A DNA stretch of 16,940 nucleotides from JADFWK01 sp035527895 (GTDB lineage Bacteria > Desulfobacterota > DSM-4660 > Desulfatiglandales > B25-G16). Below, piece by piece: positions 1 to 7,912 of the stretch. A model generated the notes under the pieces. It saw nothing but the letters and a program-made list of their open reading frames with translations. It was not told the DNA's origin and made no database searches. Position 1 is the stretch's first letter. Every line of letters begins with the position of its first letter. The translations under genes and the position numbers were made by a program. The stretch covers positions 1-16,940 of the forward strand of contig DATKZQ010000142.1 of the NCBI GenBank assembly GCA_035527895.1, in the 5' to 3' direction.

Positions 1-362
1 CCATGAGATCACTCGCATGGGCAATCAAGCATGATTTTGATTTTAGAGATCTCATAGTGGTTTTAGGTGTTCTGGGAGACAAGGATATCTCGAACATCCT
101 CAAGGAGATCTTGCCGCTCGCCAGCAAGGTCATCTATACGAAAGCGGCTTATGAACGAGCAGCTAACCCCCAACTTCTGATGGAGCAGGGAAAAAGGCTC
201 GGAAAGACCGGGGAGGTCTGTTTTCCAATACCCAAGGCAATCGATAAGGCTAGAATTGTAGCTGATACAAAGGATCTGATACTGATTACCGGGTCTCTGT
301 ATACGGTTGGTGAGGCAAAATCATACCTCGACCCAATAAACTATCCAATTGAAGCAATTTGA
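1..362 (+). CDS. folC: Folylpolyglutamate synthase / dihydrofolate synthase, C-terminal part (5' truncated by window edge)
   Basis: FolC ligates glutamate to dihydropteroate and to folates in the cytoplasm, using ATP. Only the last roughly 120 residues are present; the frame is open to the window edge, so the gene begins outside. The visible part matches the Mur-ligase C-terminal domain: a beta strand running into GVLGDKDI, then a segment with KAAYERAANP, and the terminal strand-turn DLILITGSLYTVGEA, which is highly typical of FolC. The ATG at base 3 is internal, not a start. The stop is TGA-free: the gene ends at TGA/TAA-type stop 360-362, with about 70 bases before a foldback repeat. The ATP-binding P-loop domain cannot be checked here. 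Identification rests on remembered family motifs. Confidence 0.85.
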   Translation, partial: MRSLAWAIKHDFDFRDLIVVLGVLGDKDISNILKEILPLASKVIYTKAAYERAANPQLLMEQGKRLGKTGEVCFPIPKAIDKARIVADTKDLILITGSLYTVGEAKSYLDPINYPIEAI

Positions 363-432
363 AGCCGGGTAAGACTTTAGCACATGACCCCGATACTTCG
401 CTTCAGGGTTATGCATGAAAGAAACGGTATGG

Positions 433-794
433 CGAGCATGGAGATATCTTTTTTTGACTCTGTCCCTGGCCCAGACCTGGCTCATACGGCATGAGTGAGG
501 AGAGTTAGGATGTGAAATACTCTCGTATCCATACAACACTCCGGAAGCTGAGCGCCAGGGCAGGCCTCCCATCGTTCAGAGGAGTGGGCGTTTCAAAACG
601 GCGCACACAGGCTGCTACCTTAGTGCTAAGGCCTATGGGGAGGTGCGTCGGTTTGAAACGGCCCTGTACGGGGCCTTGTTTAGAGGGCAGAGCAAAAAAA
701 GGCATCCCCATGCTCGGGGGGTCCCCTGGGTTTCGTTACAAATAGCCACTGGGCCCCAGAAAATGGACAGGAGTGCTATCCTTCAAAAGAGCTA
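433..794 (+). repeat. Foldback repeat, copy 1 (terminal and internal inverted repeats)
   Basis: This stretch is nearly identical to 12685-13042 in the same orientation. An outer inverted repeat pairs 433-462 with 688-716; its core is GAGCATGG against CCATGCTC plus a T-run against an A-run. An inner inverted repeat pairs 586-606 with 643-664 over about 21 bases. Small hairpins lie inside: CCTTA-GTGC-TAAGG near 618-631 and GGCCC/GGGCC at 660-675. Similarity to the other copy continues about 78 bases past the right outer arm, to about 794. A short frame (512-745) crosses it, but the copies differ there mainly by amino-acid-changing substitutions, which fits a structured DNA or RNA better than a protein. 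The element ends 28 bases before the DUF362 start codon, so it could lie in that gene's promoter or leader. No transposase is present, so it may be a MITE-like mobile element or a structured RNA. Confidence 0.8.
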
Positions 795-821
795 TCGTAT
801 TACGTGATAAGGAGCATGGTT

Positions 822-2363
822 ATGGTCTCATGTACCAAGGAAGAAAAACATCTGAAAATCCTCATGCGCTTCAGCGCCATAGCTTACTTCGTCGTGGGGT
901 TTGCCTTTGCCTTTCTACCAGAGCCCATCCTCAGGGTGCTCAATCTCCTCTCCCGAATCCTGGCACCTGGCCTGGAAGGGATGCCTCTGTCAGTAGAGAA
1001 ATTCTGGCTGTCCATGACCTTTTCCATGATGATGACCATTGGAGCCCTCTCCTATACTGCCCAGCACAACGTCAGGAAGAACAAGGGCTACATCATTCCC
1101 GTGCTCATCTCCAAGACGGCATCATCGCTTTCCGCGCTCTGTTTTTTCATATTCTCCACCCGGTATTTCGCCTATCTGGTCATTTTTATCGTTGACGGTT
1201 CGATCTTCTGGATAACGCTCTTCTTTTTTATCAGGGCAAACAACGCGTTCTTCAAGACCCAGACCGCATTTCTCAGAAAAAAGCCGGTTGTCCCCAAGAG
1301 CACCGGCCCTGCGACAGTAGTAGCCCTTAAGGGTGAGGATAAGTTCGACGTCCTGGGCAGGGCTTTAAAGGAATCGGGGTTCTTTGAGATTCTGGACAGA
1401 CGCCTTCGGGACACGGGAAAGCCCAAAGAAGACTTCTCGGTTGTGATCAAGCCCAACTTCATGTTCATGCACTCCAAGAAGGACATATCAACCTACACTG
1501 ACCCGGAGCTTGTGGAGGCCCTGGTCGATACGATTGCCGAGCGGGGATTCTCGAACATCAGCCTGGTGGAATCTCAGAGCACCTATGGGAACTATTACAA
1601 CAATAGAGAGGTGATCAAGGTGGCTGAATACATTGGATACTCGACCACCAAGAATTACCGCATCGTTGACCTGACGGAAGAGATGGTGCCTTTTGACTAC
1701 GGTGGTTCTTTGGGAAGGCACTTTGTGGGACCAACCTGGAGGGATGCCGATTTCCGGATATCCTTTGCCAAAAACAAGACCCACGTATTCTGTCACTATA
1801 CCTTGACCTTGAAGAACATCTACGGCACCCTTCCCATGCAGAATAAGCTCAAAGAGTATCACACGAAGCGGGAGTACGACTGGCCGACCATAGAGACCAT
1901 AAAGCACTTTCCCGTCCATTTCGGCCTCATCGATGCCATCTATAGTGCGGACGGGCCGTTGGGCGTTATTACGGATCCCAAGCCCAACCATACCAAGACC
2001 ATAATCGGCGGTGAGAACCTGATCGCAGTAGATTGGGTAGGTGCTAAGAAGATGGGGCTCAACCCCGATGATCCCGGAGTGGGGCGGTTTCTTCCTCTGG
2101 CAGTGGCGGCCTTTGGAAGACCTGAGATCAATTGGGTAGGGGATACATCCGTATATGACCCTTGGGAGAATGTAAGCCAGGCCTTTGTCTGGTCACTCGA
2201 TATCATCGAGGAGGCCTATGCCTTCAGCGACTGGTGGTTTTCAGGTCTTACGGCAATGGATAAGGAGTTTCCCTTTAAAAAGACTGCCCTGCCGATTCTA
2301 GCACTCAGGTGGCTCCTGACTCCGATCAAGCGGATTTTCTTCAGGTATGATTATTTGCCATGA
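822..2363 (+). CDS. Membrane-anchored DUF362 domain protein
   Basis: The protein has about 513 residues. The first roughly 145 are hydrophobic with about four predicted membrane helices (near residues 15-34, 60-79, 91-111 and 115-137). A DUF362 domain follows from about residue 164 to 434. Visible DUF362 hallmarks are VVIKPNF, the KNKTH...TLKNIYGTLP segment and LIDAIYSADGP. DUF362 proteins are often iron-sulfur associated, but no CxxCxxCxxxC cluster motif is present here. The frame opens at GTG 804. I chose ATG 822 because AAGGAG at 809-814 lies seven bases upstream; ATG 816 is too close to it. The next gene starts 40 bases after the stop, suggesting co-transcription with the phosphoesterase. 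The biochemical role of DUF362 is not settled, and none is assigned here. Confidence 0.8.
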   Translation: MVSCTKEEKHLKILMRFSAIAYFVVGFAFAFLPEPILRVLNLLSRILAPGLEGMPLSVEKFWLSMTFSMMMTIGALSYTAQHNVRKNKGYIIPVLISKTASSLSALCFFIFSTRYFAYLVIFIVDGSIFWITLFFFIRANNAFFKTQTAFLRKKPVVPKSTGPATVVALKGEDKFDVLGRALKESGFFEILDRRLRDTGKPKEDFSVVIKPNFMFMHSKKDISTYTDPELVEALVDTIAERGFSNISLVESQSTYGNYYNNREVIKVAEYIGYSTTKNYRIVDLTEEMVPFDYGGSLGRHFVGPTWRDADFRISFAKNKTHVFCHYTLTLKNIYGTLPMQNKLKEYHTKREYDWPTIETIKHFPVHFGLIDAIYSADGPLGVITDPKPNHTKTIIGGENLIAVDWVGAKKMGLNPDDPGVGRFLPLAVAAFGRPEINWVGDTSVYDPWENVSQAFVWSLDIIEEAYAFSDWWFSGLTAMDKEFPFKKTALPILALRWLLTPIKRIFFRYDYLP

Positions 2364-2403
2364 GCATTGAAACGAACGGATGCTCCGATAAGGTGACCAA
2401 ACA

Positions 2404-4605
2404 ATGAAACCAATTGAATTCCCCCTCCTTATTAGCCCGAACCTGGGCTGCCCGAGGATCGTTTCCCTTGAAGGGCTCAAAAAAGGGGAAAAAATCCCTT
2501 TGATTCTAGCCGGTCTGTACGGCGAATTCACATCTCCTTTGCGAGATGCCTTCGAAGGCGTCTTCTACCTTCGTCCATACGATTCTCTGAGCGAGACTGC
2601 CCTCGATATACCTCTCTATCCTGTGGACGACCCCGAGGAGATAAAGGACTGGAATCTCCTGTGTGCTTTCACCAGCATTGATGAGACTCAACAGATTCTC
2701 AACAGCGAGTTGCACTACAACGTGCTTGGAGAAGAAACTCGTTACTGGCGGCTCGATGTCGCGATTAGAGAAGAGGACACGGGTAACTTCCGGTCACTTC
2801 TCAGGAAGAGGGGGAGAAAAACGCTCCCAACGCTGTATGATCTTATCCTCAAGGACAAAGAGGGAAAAGACGAGCGGGTTAACTGCCATGCCATCCAGAT
2901 CGTTCAGAGCACAAGGGGAGGCTGTCAATTCATCCATCTCACCGACATCCATGCTGCCAAGAGGAATGACGAGATCTTGGGTGAAGTGCTCAAGGTGAAA
3001 AGCGGGAGAAACCGAAATGAGATTGCGGATGCGTATATCAACTTTAACGACGGATTGAGGGAGTTCATCGGCATAGCCAATACTATGGCAGATGAGGGAG
3101 AGCTCGATTTTGTCGTTATGACGGGTGATCTGGTGGATTTCGCCTTCCACGGATGGGAGGATGAGCCCAATGCAGCTGAAAATAACTGGAGGACATTCAT
3201 ACACCTCGTAACCGGCACCGGAGCCGAGCAGGGAAAGGGGAATCCCGGACTAAAAGTGGCCGTGTATACATCTACCGGAAACCACGACTGGCGCCTCCAC
3301 CCATACGACCCCAATATGAGCAGCTATCGCGATACGTTCGGTCTAGAGAAGGACGAACTCGAGCACTATGAATACAAGTCCTTTGACTCGAGCGAATACC
3401 CCGAGGATGAACGGGCAAAACGGTCAAAGGCGCTAACAAGCCAGGCACTCAAGAAGCTGAATGTTGCCGCCCTCAAGTTTAAGGATAAGCAAAAGGTGAG
3501 GCTGACGAAACTCCTGTACAACAGGATTACAACCTGGGTTCTGGGAGGTATGGGCGTGTTAGGAGGGCTTGAAGGAGGAGTGCGGCTGACGTGGACGGCT
3601 TCCAAGCTTTGGGTCAGTGTTTTGGCGGTTTTGGCAGGGGCAGGGATAGGGTGGGGCATCAAGAGGGTCCTTGAGCGACTCCTCGGCAAAATGGCCGATG
3701 TACTCGTAGATAATCCCCTCCGTGCCGAGGTCAAGGCCTTGCACTACTACCTAACGCACATCAATCCCTTCCTTGACTATGCCTTTCAATACGGCGACCA
3801 TACCTTCATCGTTATGGATACCGGAGCAGATGTCTTCATCGGAAAGTTACTGGATGGAAAGCAGGTAAAACACATCAAAAGGATGAGCCTTGAAGACAAT
3901 ATCCTCGGAGGATCTCCTGATTCCCGCGCCTTTGATTCCGAGCAGATCTACTGCAACTGGAGCCAGATAGTGTGGCTGGAAAGGGTCTTGGAAACTGTCA
4001 GCCAAATCGCAAATGCCCGAAGCAAAACCCTTGTCTTTTTGCACGCCCCCCCTGTCAATCCGGACAAGAAGGTTGAATGGAAAAACCTGTGGGAGTCGGA
4101 AAGACCTGAGCCCAAATGGATCGGAGAGGATGAATGTAACCTCACCTATGGCACCATAAACCACTACTTGAGCCAGTTCTTCTATCTGTGCACTGGGCAC
4201 CGGGAGAGCGAACTCGTCAATGGTAACACAGAGCCCAGTCTCAGGGAGGTAGATCTTGTCTTCTCAGGCCATGCGCACCGGAACATCGAGTTTAGATTGG
4301 AGAAGGAATGGGTTGCCGCCAATAAGAAACATGAAATCAGGATATTCTCCGATGTATACAGCCAGTTGTGGAATGCAGGGAAGAGTAGCGGAACGTGGGA
4401 AGACTGTAGGCCTGTCATAGTCCAAACAGCTGGGTGCGGGCTGAATGGCAGGTATGACGACAACCCCCCCTACTATCGGAAGGTCAACATTGACGACAAG
4501 GGGCATATCGTAGACTTCAGGGTAAGAGACAGAGAGGGGCTGGTGGATTTCAAAGGAAGCGTTCAAGCACAGGCAGCAATCCTTTCGGCAAAAGACATGA
4601 AGTAA
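2404..4605 (+). CDS. Calcineurin-like metallophosphoesterase with membrane-segment insertion
   Basis: This 733-residue protein is far longer than a simple phosphoesterase domain. The five metal-binding blocks appear in order: DIH at 181-183, GDLVD at 241-245, GNHD at 292-295, HAP with H547, and GHAH at 622-625. These residues bind the two metal ions of the calcineurin-like fold, so the enzyme should be catalytically competent. Residues 1-170 match nothing I recognise. Between GNHD and the HAP block lies a long insertion (about 310-455) with two hydrophobic stretches near 377-393 and 401-419 that could be a membrane hairpin. Substrate is unknown; phosphodiester, phospholipid or nucleotide are all possible. 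AAGGTGA at 2390-2396 gives a good ribosome site seven bases before the ATG. It probably shares an operon with the upstream DUF362 membrane protein. Confidence 0.85.
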   Translation: MKPIEFPLLISPNLGCPRIVSLEGLKKGEKIPLILAGLYGEFTSPLRDAFEGVFYLRPYDSLSETALDIPLYPVDDPEEIKDWNLLCAFTSIDETQQILNSELHYNVLGEETRYWRLDVAIREEDTGNFRSLLRKRGRKTLPTLYDLILKDKEGKDERVNCHAIQIVQSTRGGCQFIHLTDIHAAKRNDEILGEVLKVKSGRNRNEIADAYINFNDGLREFIGIANTMADEGELDFVVMTGDLVDFAFHGWEDEPNAAENNWRTFIHLVTGTGAEQGKGNPGLKVAVYTSTGNHDWRLHPYDPNMSSYRDTFGLEKDELEHYEYKSFDSSEYPEDERAKRSKALTSQALKKLNVAALKFKDKQKVRLTKLLYNRITTWVLGGMGVLGGLEGGVRLTWTASKLWVSVLAVLAGAGIGWGIKRVLERLLGKMADVLVDNPLRAEVKALHYYLTHINPFLDYAFQYGDHTFIVMDTGADVFIGKLLDGKQVKHIKRMSLEDNILGGSPDSRAFDSEQIYCNWSQIVWLERVLETVSQIANARSKTLVFLHAPPVNPDKKVEWKNLWESERPEPKWIGEDECNLTYGTINHYLSQFFYLCTGHRESELVNGNTEPSLREVDLVFSGHAHRNIEFRLEKEWVAANKKHEIRIFSDVYSQLWNAGKSSGTWEDCRPVIVQTAGCGLNGRYDDNPPYYRKVNIDDKGHIVDFRVRDREGLVDFKGSVQAQAAILSAKDMK

Positions 4606-5073
4606 GCGCACGTGTTGGGTCCTGAGGTGAATCCTCGCTACTACAGCCTCACGAAAAATGTCACCCATCCCCGCTCTGTTTGATAGTGTTCTCTTCGGGA
4701 AATTCAATACCGCCGGAGGGGACCGGTCCACAGGACGGGCGATTGTGGCGTTTTTCGCAAAGCGAGGGAACTAAGCACAGCGCAATATACCGGAGGTGTG
4801 GCCCTATCGTCTGCCGGTTTTAGGGGGCCTTTCCGAGGTATGTGTTGATTTAAAGAGGATAATGCAATAAAGAAGTGCATTGAAGTTAACGAGGCAAAAG
4901 CGAGGTTAAGGACGGTCCGTGTGCCGGGTTAAATAACCTAAATCGATTATTGCCTTAACTCCCCAAAACAGTGATGCGCATTTGTTCTGCTTGACGTGGT
5001 AGTATCGAGGAACAGCGTAGGTACGGAGCTAAAGCAATAATCAAATAACCTAATAACTCGAGAGATTGCACGC
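4606..5073. other. Intergenic region with small inverted and direct repeats
   Basis: No gene is recognisable. A block at 4756-4775 (CGCAAAGC, then AGGG, then CTAAG) recalls the core of class I cyclic-di-GMP riboswitches, but the other conserved parts are not convincing. AATGCA...TGCATT at about 4862-4882 forms a six-base-pair hairpin. The sequence AAATAACCTAA occurs at about 4931 and again at about 5044. GATTATTGCCTTA (4944-4956) is a near-perfect inverted match to TAAAGCAATAATC (5032-5044). These repeats directly precede the FKBP gene and could be regulatory. No clear promoter or terminator was seen. Confidence 0.4.
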
Positions 5074-5502
5074 ATGGATACAGTGGAGCGCGGTGATACG
5101 GTAAAGGTTCACTACACGGGAAGGCTAGAAAACGGTATGGTCTTTGATTCCACCATGAGCAGCGGCCCTCTCATATTTATCATAGGTGAGGGTGAGCTTA
5201 TCGTCGGTTTCGAAGAGGCTGTGATGGGGATGAAACCGGGAGAGTCGAAGAAGGTTAAAGTCTCTGCAAATAAGGCATACGGCCCGTATCATAAGGATTT
5301 GGCAATGGTCGTTGATCATGCCCAGTTACCGGAGGATTTTGAGCCTGAGGTTGAGGAGCGTTTGGAAATGCCTCGCGAGATGGGCTACCCAATCGTATAC
5401 ACGGTGACCGAAGTATCGGAATCGACGGTAACCTTGGATGCTAATCACATCCTGGCCGGCAAGAACCTCATCTTCGAGATTGAGCTCTTGGAAATCCTTT
5501 AA
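5074..5502 (+). CDS. FKBP-type peptidyl-prolyl cis-trans isomerase, SlyD-like
   Basis: This 142-residue protein catalyses cis-trans isomerisation at proline and probably acts as a cytoplasmic folding chaperone. The N-terminal FKBP half shows VERGDTVKVHYTGRLENG, VFDST near 24-28 and IIGEGELIVGFEEAVMGMKPGE near 37-57. A SlyD-type insert-in-flap segment occupies about residues 70-118, and the chain returns to the FKBP fold at LDANHILAGKNLIFEIELLEI. The family usually reads DANHPLAGK; here isoleucine replaces the proline. The histidine/cysteine-rich metal-binding tail of E. coli SlyD is absent, and there is no signal peptide. The ribosome site is weak (CGAGAG at 5059-5064). A weak terminator follows the stop, so it is probably a single-gene unit. 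Confidence 0.9.
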   Translation: MDTVERGDTVKVHYTGRLENGMVFDSTMSSGPLIFIIGEGELIVGFEEAVMGMKPGESKKVKVSANKAYGPYHKDLAMVVDHAQLPEDFEPEVEERLEMPREMGYPIVYTVTEVSESTVTLDANHILAGKNLIFEIELLEIL

Positions 5503-5504
5503 CC

Positions 5505-5521
5505 GGCTCAAGGGGCCTTTT
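5505..5521 (+). terminator. Possible weak rho-independent terminator after FKBP gene
   Basis: GGCTC (5505-5509) can pair with GGGCC (5513-5517), including one G-U pair, closing a three-base loop, and TTTT follows directly. It begins three bases after the stop codon. The stem is short, so the call is tentative. Confidence 0.35.
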
Positions 5522-5548
5522 CGCTGGTGGACTTAAGTTGCATCATGT

Positions 5549-5749
5549 TCAGTAGACATAAACCGATGAGGTCTTGAAGGTCACGAACACCTCAAGGCCG
5601 ATCCCTAGCTCCATCTCGGCATATGACTCCCTTGTGATTACACTCGCGAAATGCAACCCTCATGAGGTACCGTTTCTGGCATTTCATGCCCCTGAGATAG
5701 CTCTTGACCTGTGTAACCCGGCAACCTATACTTATCCAGTTTAGCGACT
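5549..5749 (-). pseudogene. Decayed C-terminal TOBE/Mop domain of a molybdate/tungstate-type ABC ATPase
   Basis: Reading the minus strand from 5659 to the stop at 5549 gives 36 residues that match the end of a TOBE/Mop domain: ASVITRESYAEMELG, then IGLEVFVTFKTSSVYVY and a stop. This is the usual ending of ModC/WtpC/TupC-like ATPases, where the TOBE domain senses oxyanion. Upstream, about 5652-5749 in a neighbouring frame reads CRVTQVKSYLRGMKCQKRY, plausibly the preceding part of the same domain, joined by a one-base frame change near 5650. An in-frame stop (TGA, 5660-5662) closes the first piece. No ATPase motifs (Walker A, signature, Walker B) were found nearby, so most of the gene is lost. 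The upstream boundary is approximate. It lies tail to tail with the FKBP gene and divergent from the 5894 gene. Confidence 0.6.
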
Positions 5750-5893
5750 CATTTCCGGCATTGATCTGCCATCAAAGGTCCCGTAGACTACATAGCGAAC
5801 ACTCATCATTCCCCACGTGCACTGGCATGCTAAGTCGGGCCGCGGTTTTATGACCTCTGAACTGCGCCGTACGGTGCTTATTGAACGATCGTC

Positions 5894-6709
5894 ATGAAGC
5901 ATGATAAAAAGACACAATTCTTGGCCGCTGTTGGGCTTTTTGTGGCAGTCTGGAACTGGACGTGCGGACAAACTGCGGAAGCCGTTAGTTCACCTGGAGG
6001 ACTGGAGCAAAGTGAACTCCTTCAGGTAGAGGTGCACCGCCTCATCGTGGACCCGACAAGCCAACAGCCGGTGGTCATCCTCACCGACTCCTCTGGAGAG
6101 CGTGCACTGCTCATCTGGATAAGCTCTTTTGAGGCCAGTGCCATCTATAGGGAACTGCAAGAGATCAAACCCCTACGACCCCAAACGCACGACCTGCTTG
6201 AACGCATAATTCAGAGGGTCAAGGGCAAGATCCACCACATCGTCATTCCCCGTATGGAGGGAAATATCTATTATGCCACGATTGTTCTGCAAAAGGAGGG
6301 AGCTTTACTGGAGATTGACGCCAGGCCGAGTGACTCCATTGTCATGGCCCTCAAGTTCAAGGCCCCCATCTTTGTATCGAAGTCCCTGTTCGCAGAAATG
6401 GCCATCCCCCTCGGGGAACAGCAAGGCATAGAGGAGCAATACGGCCTCACCCTTCAAAACCTCACCCCAGAGCTTGCCAAGGCCTTTTCATTTAAGTCGA
6501 CGAGCGGGGTGCTGGTCTCGGATGTCCGGAAAGGAAGTCAGGCAGAACGGGATGGAGTTGAACGAGGAGATATCATTGTGCAGGTGGGGGGACAGACTGT
6601 CGATGATGTGATGATCCTGAAGGATGCCCTTGTAAAGAGCGAAAAGGCTGTGGATGTGAAGATCTATCGAAAGCCGGATTTCCTTACCATTACCCTTCAC
6701 CTGAAGTAG
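5894..6709 (+). CDS. Exported bifunctional-nuclease-domain (BFN/DUF151) protein with C-terminal PDZ domain
   Basis: The protein has 271 residues. It opens with a basic tip, a hydrophobic stretch (about 9-23) and TAEA before VSS, which fits a signal peptide cleaved after residue 30. Residues about 41-170 form a BFN/DUF151 domain, recognisable from the LTDSSGERALLIWISSFEA segment and the signature IDARPSDSIVMALK at 141-154. Residues about 184-268 form a PDZ domain (SGVLVSDVRKGSQAERDGV, then RGDIIVQVGGQTV). BFN domains were named after plant nucleases but occur widely in bacteria with unclear roles. Export plus PDZ suggests a peptide-binding envelope protein rather than a DNA enzyme. The ATG at 5894 has no strong ribosome site. 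The HtrA-like gene starts 120 bases downstream on the same strand. Confidence 0.85.
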   Translation: MKHDKKTQFLAAVGLFVAVWNWTCGQTAEAVSSPGGLEQSELLQVEVHRLIVDPTSQQPVVILTDSSGERALLIWISSFEASAIYRELQEIKPLRPQTHDLLERIIQRVKGKIHHIVIPRMEGNIYYATIVLQKEGALLEIDARPSDSIVMALKFKAPIFVSKSLFAEMAIPLGEQQGIEEQYGLTLQNLTPELAKAFSFKSTSGVLVSDVRKGSQAERDGVERGDIIVQVGGQTVDDVMILKDALVKSEKAVDVKIYRKPDFLTITLHLK

Positions 6710-6829
6710 TGAACCCGTTGCTGTTTTTCGGGAGATTGCCCTTCATCGTTCCCTGGCCTATACTCAGAGTATGGAACAGATTATGGGCCTCAAGTAATCG
6801 GTAGGCAGAAAAACAGGGAGGGATCGAAG

Positions 6830-7912
6830 ATGAAAGCAATTAAGAGACATAAGGTATTTACATTTGTCCTGGGGCTTGTTCTTCTTGTCTTTGTAAACGC
6901 CGTTTGCAGTGCGTCCACCCAGGATGAAGAGAACAATATTTCCGTCTATCGCCAGGCCGGTCCCGGGGTGGTGAATATCATCAGCGTGGTGATTCAGCGG
7001 GATTTCTTTCTCAATCCCATCCCCCGTGAGGGCGCCGGGTCGGGCTCCATTATCAATGCCGAAGGGCACATATTGACGAACCACCACGTTATTAAGGATT
7101 CCACAAAGCTCGAAGTCACGCTGAGTGATGGTAGCAAGTGGCCAGCGAAATTCGTGGGTTCCGATCCGGACAATGACCTTGCCGTCATCAAGATCAGCGC
7201 GCCAGAGGAGAAGTTGACGGTGATCCCTTTGGGGAATTCTTCTAATCTCCGGGTAGGCCAGAAGGCTTTGGCCATCGGAAATCCATTCGGCCTGGGGCAG
7301 ACCCTCACTACCGGGATCATCAGCTCCCTCGGCAGGTCCATCCGGTCAGAGGCGGGCGTGATGATCCAGGATGTCATTCAGACCGACGCTGCCATCAATC
7401 CGGGAAACTCGGGAGGTCCCTTGCTTGACTCCACTGGAAAGATCATCGGCATTAACTCGGCCATTATCAGCCCGACAGGAGCAAGCGTGGGGATCGGTTT
7501 TGCCATCCCCGTCAACACCGCCAAACGAATCATACCGGAGCTAATCAAAAAGGGATATGTCGTGTATCCGTGGATCGGGGCGACTGTCTTTCCGCTTATT
7601 CCGGAGTTTGCGCAATTCCTTAGCCTTAAGGTTGAGCGGGGCGCCATGATTGTTGAAGCTGTCAGGGGCGGCCCAGCGGAAAGAGCCGGGCTACGGGGGG
7701 CTGACAGACAGGTTCAGGTGGGTAATATGATGCTTCCTGTCGGAGGAGATGTGGTTGTAGAGTTTGGAGCCAAGGCAGTTGAGTCCTCCGATGAATTAAT
7801 ACGGATGATCCGCGATCGTCGACCCGGAGATAAGATAGAGCTCAAGGTTCTGCGGAACAAAGAATTCAAGATCATCACGGTGACCCTGGGCGAGAAGCCA
7901 CGGGAACGGTAG
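6830..7912 (+). CDS. HtrA/DegP-family trypsin-like serine protease with PDZ domain
   Basis: This 360-residue protein is a periplasmic or membrane-tethered S1C protease for damaged envelope proteins. A signal peptide spans about residues 1-28 (KAIKRHK, then a hydrophobic run, then VCSAS). The catalytic triad is clear: His86 in LTNHHVIKD, Asp116 in DPDNDLAVIKI, and Ser194 in PGNSGGPLLD. The protease domain ends near residue 240. A single PDZ domain covers about 248-355, with an unusually modified middle (RGGPAERAGLRGADRQVQVGNM). It is shorter than DegP, which has two PDZ domains, and closer to DegS/HhoA-like proteins. AGGGAGGG at 6815-6822 is a strong ribosome site seven bases before the ATG. 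It follows another PDZ protein, suggesting joint action. Confidence 0.92.
   Translation: MKAIKRHKVFTFVLGLVLLVFVNAVCSASTQDEENNISVYRQAGPGVVNIISVVIQRDFFLNPIPREGAGSGSIINAEGHILTNHHVIKDSTKLEVTLSDGSKWPAKFVGSDPDNDLAVIKISAPEEKLTVIPLGNSSNLRVGQKALAIGNPFGLGQTLTTGIISSLGRSIRSEAGVMIQDVIQTDAAINPGNSGGPLLDSTGKIIGINSAIISPTGASVGIGFAIPVNTAKRIIPELIKKGYVVYPWIGATVFPLIPEFAQFLSLKVERGAMIVEAVRGGPAERAGLRGADRQVQVGNMMLPVGGDVVVEFGAKAVESSDELIRMIRDRRPGDKIELKVLRNKEFKIITVTLGEKPRER

Noticed and set aside
804..821. GTG start at 804 for the DUF362 protein
   Set aside because: AAGGAG at 809-814 lies after this codon and is well spaced for ATG 822, so 822 is preferred.
773..1195. Plus-strand open frame overlapping the DUF362 start
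   Set aside because: It is an out-of-frame shadow of the DUF362 gene with no protein-like pattern.
4264..4731. Minus-strand open frame at the end of the phosphoesterase gene
   Set aside because: It mirrors the GHAH-containing coding region and has no family resemblance or ribosome site.
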